NCBI GenBank assembly: GCA_031279915.1
Contig: JAITHO010000087.1
Coordinates: 1-11,340, forward strand
DNA: 11,340 bases
Origin: Tannerellaceae bacterium
GTDB taxonomy: Bacteria; Bacteroidota; Bacteroidia; Bacteroidales; Tannerellaceae
Reading direction: 5' to 3'
Below, piece by piece: positions 7,183-11,340 of the stretch. Below the pieces are notes generated by a model that saw only the letters and a list, made by a program, of their open reading frames with translations, did not search any database and was not told the DNA's origin. A program made the position numbers and the translations under genes. Every line of letters begins with the position of its first letter. The stretch's first letter is position 1.

Positions 7183-9951
7183 ATGAAGCGTACAAATATC
7201 CTTTTAGCCCTCCTCATATTTATAGTATCCGGATGCTCGCAGCATAGCCATCACCCGCGCATATATATAACAGACGAAAAGAAAGCTCAGCTCAAGGAAA
7301 GAATCGAATCAACGGAATGGGTCGGGCAATCGTTCGAGAAAATCAAGGAGCAGATTGAGCCTTACGTCGACCGTCATCAAAGCGATCCGGAGTGGATTGT
7401 ATCGCGGCTGCAGATGTATTGGGATTCCTGCTACGTAAGGATCTATGTGAAAGGCCATGCATTCAGTCACGGAAGCGGACGAGCTCCCGTACCGACAGTA
7501 AAATTCGCCGGACATCGCGACGGAGCAACCGACTACCTCATGCCTTCGCTGGAAGACACCCGCCCATACATGGACGGCCAAGGAATGTATCTCCAAAACC
7601 GCAAAAAGCCCGAACAGCCCTGGGAATGGGTGCATCCTTCCAAAACCGGACGGATGATAGGCCCCATGAACGAGCGGATCCTGAGAATGGCTGCCGCCGC
7701 TGCTTTCATGCATTGGTATAGCGGAGAAGATAAATATGCCGTCTTCGCTTACGACATTTTCACTACATATATATATGGTATGCATCACCGGCGAGAACCC
7801 TTCGCGCTTGAGGATTATGCTGACAGCCATTTGATGGGATTAGCCACGTTCGAGGTTATTCTCGACAATATGATTCCGCAGCTTGCCGTTTGCTACGATT
7901 TCCTCTATAAATATCTGAAGAAGCGGGGAGCCGATTTTGAGGCTATAACAAGCGTCTTTAAGCGATGGGCCGACCAGGAAATCCTCTACGGAGTTCCCGA
8001 TAATAACTGGAATATATTTCAGGCGCGGTTCATCGCATACATAGCTCTTGCCCTCGAAAACGATTCGCAGTATCCCGATCGCAAGGGCCGACAGTTTTAT
8101 CTCAACGAGATCATGAACAAAACCAGCATACGCCAATTCGCTCTCAAGGAGGTTATGAGCGAGATTTATGATCAGGAGAACGGAATGTGGCCCGAATCGG
8201 CGTCTTACTCAATGAGCGTATGCAACGATATGCTCGACATAATAAGTTTGATTGAGAATGCAGAGAACAACAGGCTGCTCGATGAATTTCCTATTATCCG
8301 CAAGGCTGCCATGGCCGCTTTGCAGTATCTACTTCCTAACGGACGAGTGACGGCCTTTGGCGACGCCAAATATTCGAGCCTAAACCCGCACATATACGAG
8401 ATGCTGGCTGCCATTTATCGCAAGTACGGCGAAAGAGAGAACGAACAGGCCGTCTCCGCCGTAATCAACCGCTTGACTGCCGACGGAGCATACAATAGAG
8501 CCGCCAACACGGGGCTCTTCCCAATGATATTCTACGTTGACCAACCGATTGCTTCCGCTGATAACATCAAGGCTTACGATAGCTTTCAGAACAGTATGTT
8601 CTATGCCCCCAATGTCAGCTGGCTCATTCAAAGGAACGGTCTGCCCAATCAATATAACTCTGCCATAACCCTCACCGGCGCCTACGGAAATCACGCTCAC
8701 GCGAACGGAATCTCCATGGAATTATTCCTAAAAGGACTGCCGCTGGGCCCCGAAAGCTCTTACGGCGAAACCTACGGCACCCGTGACAACCAGGAATATT
8801 ACGCCCGCTTCCCGTCGCACAATACCGTGTGCGTTGACGGCATTTCCGACTACGGAATGATGCGCTCCAATCATCCCTATGAACTCCTGGCATCCTATCC
8901 AAGTCCTGGAGAGAACTTGACGCCAACCGACGTCGCCACCTGCGCGCTTGTGGGATTCGTAGAGCCCCGAACCAATTCAAGGCAAGAACGCTTCGCTGGC
9001 ATTGTGAGGACGATGAGCGATGAGAGTTTTGTGTTCGATATTTTCCGCTCGGCGCGTAATGACGGAGCAGACAAGATGCACGATTACTTCTTCCATAACG
9101 CAGGCCACAGAGCAATGCTCCTCGACGGTTCGAGCCAATCGCAGATAGCGATGAGCCCTGCCGACATGCTTTCGTCGCTTGGCGGCTATCTGAAGGGATA
9201 CGACTACTTCAGCAACGAGAGGGCCGTTGGTTACTCATCCGACTTCATCGCCCGATTCTACACCGACCTGAAGGATAGTCCGGGCATAACGCTCGACCTT
9301 TGGATGCAGGGCCAGCAAGGCCGATCGCTTATCCTGGCCGAAGCTCCCAAGTCGAATGCCTTCGTTAGCGGATCAGTTCCCGCCGAACTGATAGGGCAGC
9401 CGCTGCCAACGCTCGTTGTTCGGCAAACAGGGGAGGCATGGCGTCGACCGTTTGCCGCCATATATTCCGCCCGCGAAGTAGATGCCCGTCCTACGATCGA
9501 GAGGGTCAGCTATTTCGGTAAAGGAGGAGGATTCGTTGGCATCAGCGTACACGAATCGCAGAGGACGACGCACATCTTCTCGGCGCCTTCAGACACTATT
9601 GTCGATCATGAGGGCATCCTCTTCGACGGATCCGAAGCTATCGTTTGCCTGTCGGACGGCCAGCCCGCGAATATCGTTCTGCTGAAAGGCAATCGAATCG
9701 AAGCCGGAGGATTATCCATTCAAAGGATAGCGGCCAAGGCATCCATCTCAGTCGGACGCCAATCGGATTGCTGCATCGCCATCTGCTCCACGGGCGATTT
9801 CCGGATCGAAGTCCCAATCCCCTCCGGCAAGGCCGTGCAGCTCATCCAGCCAAACAAGCCCGACGCTAAGCCCGAAAACCTTGCCGCTGAGGAAGGCTCC
9901 ATCCGCCTCGACCTCGACGCCGGAAGATACGAACTGAGGATTGGGGAGTGA
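7183..9951 (+). CDS. Heparinase II/III-family polysaccharide lyase, lipoprotein
   Basis: A 922-residue predicted lipoprotein: hydrophobic segment LLALLIFIVSGC with lipobox V15-S-G-C18. The residues after Cys18 (SQHSHH) are not acidic, so a surface-export signal is absent and a periplasm-facing anchor is likely. Residues about 25-450 look like the helical toroid of uronate lyases, with NNWNIFQARF (274-283) and ENGMWPESASYS (332-343, Tyr342 a candidate catalytic residue). The heparinase II/III beta-sandwich begins near residue 470 with GNHAHANG (502-509) and SHNTVCVDG (545-553), followed by HDYFFHNAGH (633-642). Family members act on alginate, heparinoids, hyaluronan or gellan-type glycans; the substrate cannot be read from sequence. 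It is longer than many family members, with an insert-rich N-terminus and a C-terminal beta region (about 760-920). It follows the alginate-lyase-like gene by 15 nt, which suggests sequential attack on the same glycan. Confidence 0.88.
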   Translation: MKRTNILLALLIFIVSGCSQHSHHPRIYITDEKKAQLKERIESTEWVGQSFEKIKEQIEPYVDRHQSDPEWIVSRLQMYWDSCYVRIYVKGHAFSHGSGRAPVPTVKFAGHRDGATDYLMPSLEDTRPYMDGQGMYLQNRKKPEQPWEWVHPSKTGRMIGPMNERILRMAAAAAFMHWYSGEDKYAVFAYDIFTTYIYGMHHRREPFALEDYADSHLMGLATFEVILDNMIPQLAVCYDFLYKYLKKRGADFEAITSVFKRWADQEILYGVPDNNWNIFQARFIAYIALALENDSQYPDRKGRQFYLNEIMNKTSIRQFALKEVMSEIYDQENGMWPESASYSMSVCNDMLDIISLIENAENNRLLDEFPIIRKAAMAALQYLLPNGRVTAFGDAKYSSLNPHIYEMLAAIYRKYGERENEQAVSAVINRLTADGAYNRAANTGLFPMIFYVDQPIASADNIKAYDSFQNSMFYAPNVSWLIQRNGLPNQYNSAITLTGAYGNHAHANGISMELFLKGLPLGPESSYGETYGTRDNQEYYARFPSHNTVCVDGISDYGMMRSNHPYELLASYPSPGENLTPTDVATCALVGFVEPRTNSRQERFAGIVRTMSDESFVFDIFRSARNDGADKMHDYFFHNAGHRAMLLDGSSQSQIAMSPADMLSSLGGYLKGYDYFSNERAVGYSSDFIARFYTDLKDSPGITLDLWMQGQQGRSLILAEAPKSNAFVSGSVPAELIGQPLPTLVVRQTGEAWRRPFAAIYSAREVDARPTIERVSYFGKGGGFVGISVHESQRTTHIFSAPSDTIVDHEGILFDGSEAIVCLSDGQPANIVLLKGNRIEAGGLSIQRIAAKASISVGRQSDCCIAICSTGDFRIEVPIPSGKAVQLIQPNKPDAKPENLAAEEGSIRLDLDAGRYELRIGE

Positions 9952-9983
9952 AAGATGTCAATATCCTATCTCTGAAATTTCCG

Positions 9984-9991
9984 TACATTTG
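9984..9991 (+). promoter_or_regulatory. Candidate -7 promoter box for the DHH phosphoesterase gene
   Basis: TACATTTG matches TAnnTTTG and sits 24 nt before the ATG at 10016, in the 64-bp gap after the lyase gene. The leader is AT-rich with no Shine-Dalgarno motif. No TTTG -33 element is evident. This suggests the phosphoesterase is transcribed independently of the lyase pair, although no terminator is visible in the gap. Confidence 0.5.
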
Positions 9992-10015
9992 GGAAAAATT
10001 TAAAATCACATAATT

Positions 10016-11044
10016 ATGCTTCTATCTAAAATCATAAAAGAAGACGAAATACGGAAAGCGAAAAAATACATTGAAAAGGGCTCCTCCTTTGCCATCGTTA
10101 TCCACTCCGCTCCTGATGGCGACGCTATCGGCTCCTCGCTCGGCCTATTCCATTTCCTGGGAACATTGGGGAAAGACAAGGTGCACGTCATCGCTCCGAA
10201 CGACTTCCCTGCATATTATAAATGGCTCTCCGGATCGCGAGACATCGTTATGCACGACAGATACCCCGACTTTGCCGAGCATCTGATCAGGGACGCCGAC
10301 GTTGTGTTTTGCCTCGACTTCAACGAGCCCCGCCGAGTGGGCAAGCTGGCCTCCGCACTCGTTGCAACCGAAGCCCGACGGGTGATGATCGACCATCATC
10401 TCAATCCCGAAGACTTTTGCAGGGTCACGATGTCATATCCGCAGATCTCGTCAACAAGCGAGATGATCTTCCGATTAATCTGCCGGATGGGAATGTACGA
10501 CCTCCTCAGCAAGCCGGCAGCGGAGGCTATCTACACCGGAATGATGTCTGACACGGGAGCCTTCACCTTCAACTCCAATCATCCGGAAATCTACACCATC
10601 ATCGAGAATCTTATCCGCAAGGGAATCGACAAAGATCAGATATACCGCCGCGTCAACCAGGTTTACTCCGAGAATCGCATGCGCATGATGGGCTACGTGC
10701 TATACGAAAAGATGAAGATCTACCCCAAGAGCCATACCGCACTGATCACCCTCACCCAACAAGATTTGAGGCGATTTAGATACACCACCGGCGACACCGA
10801 GGGCTTCGTCAACATGCCCCTGAGCATCGACGGCATAATCTTCTCGGCCTTCCTCCGCGAGGATCCCGAAAACATCAAGGTATCGCTGCGCTCGTCAGGC
10901 AACTTCCCGTGCAACGAGTTTGCCGCTACCGGATTCAACGGCGGAGGCCACAAAAACGCTGCCGGCGGCGAGTTTAAAGGCACAATGCAGGATGCAATAG
11001 CCCTGTTCGAAAAAACATTGAATGCTTATACCGATCCAACTTAG
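10016..11044 (+). CDS. nrnA: DHH/DHHA1 phosphoesterase, NrnA-type oligoribonuclease/PAP phosphatase
   Basis: A 342-residue cytoplasmic protein with both parts of the NrnA family. The DHH domain carries the manganese-binding motifs: H30-SAPDGDAIGS with D34 and D36, D101 in CLDFN, DHH at 126-128, and D179 in GMMSDTGAF. The DHHA1 domain carries the nucleotide-binding GGGHKNAAGG at 309-318. Characterised relatives degrade very short oligoribonucleotides, and some also dephosphorylate 3'-phosphoadenosine 5'-phosphate or cleave linear or cyclic dinucleotides. All key residues are intact, so the protein should be active; the preferred substrate cannot be told from sequence. Length is slightly above the Bacillus NrnA (about 310). 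The gene has its own promoter-like box and a strong terminator after it, so it is probably a housekeeping gene unrelated to the lyases. The symbol is given by architecture, not proven orthology. Confidence 0.9.
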   Translation: MLLSKIIKEDEIRKAKKYIEKGSSFAIVIHSAPDGDAIGSSLGLFHFLGTLGKDKVHVIAPNDFPAYYKWLSGSRDIVMHDRYPDFAEHLIRDADVVFCLDFNEPRRVGKLASALVATEARRVMIDHHLNPEDFCRVTMSYPQISSTSEMIFRLICRMGMYDLLSKPAAEAIYTGMMSDTGAFTFNSNHPEIYTIIENLIRKGIDKDQIYRRVNQVYSENRMRMMGYVLYEKMKIYPKSHTALITLTQQDLRRFRYTTGDTEGFVNMPLSIDGIIFSAFLREDPENIKVSLRSSGNFPCNEFAATGFNGGGHKNAAGGEFKGTMQDAIALFEKTLNAYTDPT

Positions 11045-11064
11045 TGTATAATTATTTATATTGG

Positions 11065-11096
11065 AGCCGCCGGGAGTGATCCCCGCGGCTTTTTTG
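11065..11096 (+). terminator. Intrinsic terminator after the DHH phosphoesterase gene
   Basis: AGCCGCCGGG (11065-11074) pairs with CCCCGCGGCT (11081-11090) with a single mismatch across the 6-nt loop AGTGAT. A run of six T (11090-11095) follows directly. It starts 21 nt after the TAG stop at 11042-11044. This is a textbook rho-independent terminator. Confidence 0.9.
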
Positions 11097-11144
11097 TTTA
11101 TGGATGGCTTTGCTGAATGCCGCTATCGCCCTTCGCCCGCAGCT

Positions 11145-11340
11145 GCGATTTGTTTCAGATGGCGTTTTCCCGCGACTTTCCTGTCGCGATTTGTTTCAGA
11201 TGGCGTTTTCCCGTGACTTCCCTGTCGCGATTTGTTTCAAATGGCGTTTTCCCGCGACATTAGTCTGACAATTTGTCCCAGATGGCATTTTCCCGTGACT
11301 TTAGTCTGACAATTTGTCCCAGATGGCATTTTCCCGCGAC
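11145..11340. repeat. Tandem array of 41-bp degenerate units with small hairpins, running off the window
   Basis: Units start at 11145, 11186, 11227, 11268 and 11309; the fifth is cut by the window edge after 32 bases. The common core is ATTTGTnnCA, ATGGC, TTTTCCCG and GAC. Units 1-2 form one subtype (GCGATTTGTTTC, ending CCTGTC) and units 4-5 another (ACAATTTGTCCC, unit 4 ending AGTCTG). Unit 3 starts like the first and ends like the second. Between units 1 and 2, CGCGAC and GTCGCG make a 6-bp hairpin with a 6-nt loop. The 41-bp period is not a multiple of three, so the array is not an in-frame coding repeat. It begins about 50 nt past the phosphoesterase terminator. The role is unknown. Confidence 0.93.

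Noticed and set aside
10016..11044. The phosphoesterase as a third member of the lyase operon
   Set aside because: It has its own TAnnTTTG box in the 64-bp gap and an unrelated nucleotide-turnover role, so simple adjacency is the better reading.
11145..11340. A CRISPR array at the right edge
   Set aside because: The units are contiguous 41-bp degenerate repeats without distinct spacers.

Overview
The window looks like a chromosomal piece of a Bacteroidota genome, probably order Bacteroidales. The signs are a SusC/TonB-like outer-membrane barrel with a carboxypeptidase-regulatory-like N-terminus, TAnnTTTG-type -7 promoter boxes with no clear Shine-Dalgarno sequences, a lipoprotein signal ending SGC, and polysaccharide-lyase genes. 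I cannot name the genus from sequence alone.

The layout is two divergent blocks of genes bracketed by two tandem-repeat arrays. From the left: a 42-bp repeat array (1-168), each unit holding a perfect 18-bp palindrome, which may continue beyond the window; a gene-free stretch with a possible bidirectional terminator (169-360); a minus-strand outer-membrane beta-barrel protein (361-2727) with an 8-bp repeat tract inside its signal-peptide codons; and, 58 bp upstream of it on the same strand, a 987-residue protein joining two receiver-like domains to a pyruvate/PEP-binding ATP-grasp module (2786-5749). After a 215-bp divergent intergenic region come two closely spaced plus-strand genes for uronate-polysaccharide breakdown: an alginate-lyase-family protein (5965-7167) and a heparinase II/III-family lipoprotein (7183-9951). 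A DHH/DHHA1 phosphoesterase of the NrnA type (10016-11044) follows, with its own promoter-like box and a clear intrinsic terminator. A 41-bp degenerate repeat array (11145-11340) runs off the right edge.

The two lyases very probably act one after the other in the periplasm on an acidic glycan or its oligosaccharides: one has an ordinary signal peptide, and the other is a lipoprotein without an acidic surface-export signal. No SusC/SusD pair, sulfatase or hybrid two-component regulator is visible, so this is not a complete utilization locus. The minus-strand pair may be co-transcribed. The receiver/ATP-grasp fusion lacks the phosphohistidine and PEP-barrel domains of true PEP synthase, so a signalling or regulatory job is as likely as a metabolic one. 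The most unusual items are this fusion, the out-of-frame 8-bp repeat (a possible on/off switch for the barrel protein), and the two palindrome-bearing arrays lying just past the 3' ends of the outermost genes.
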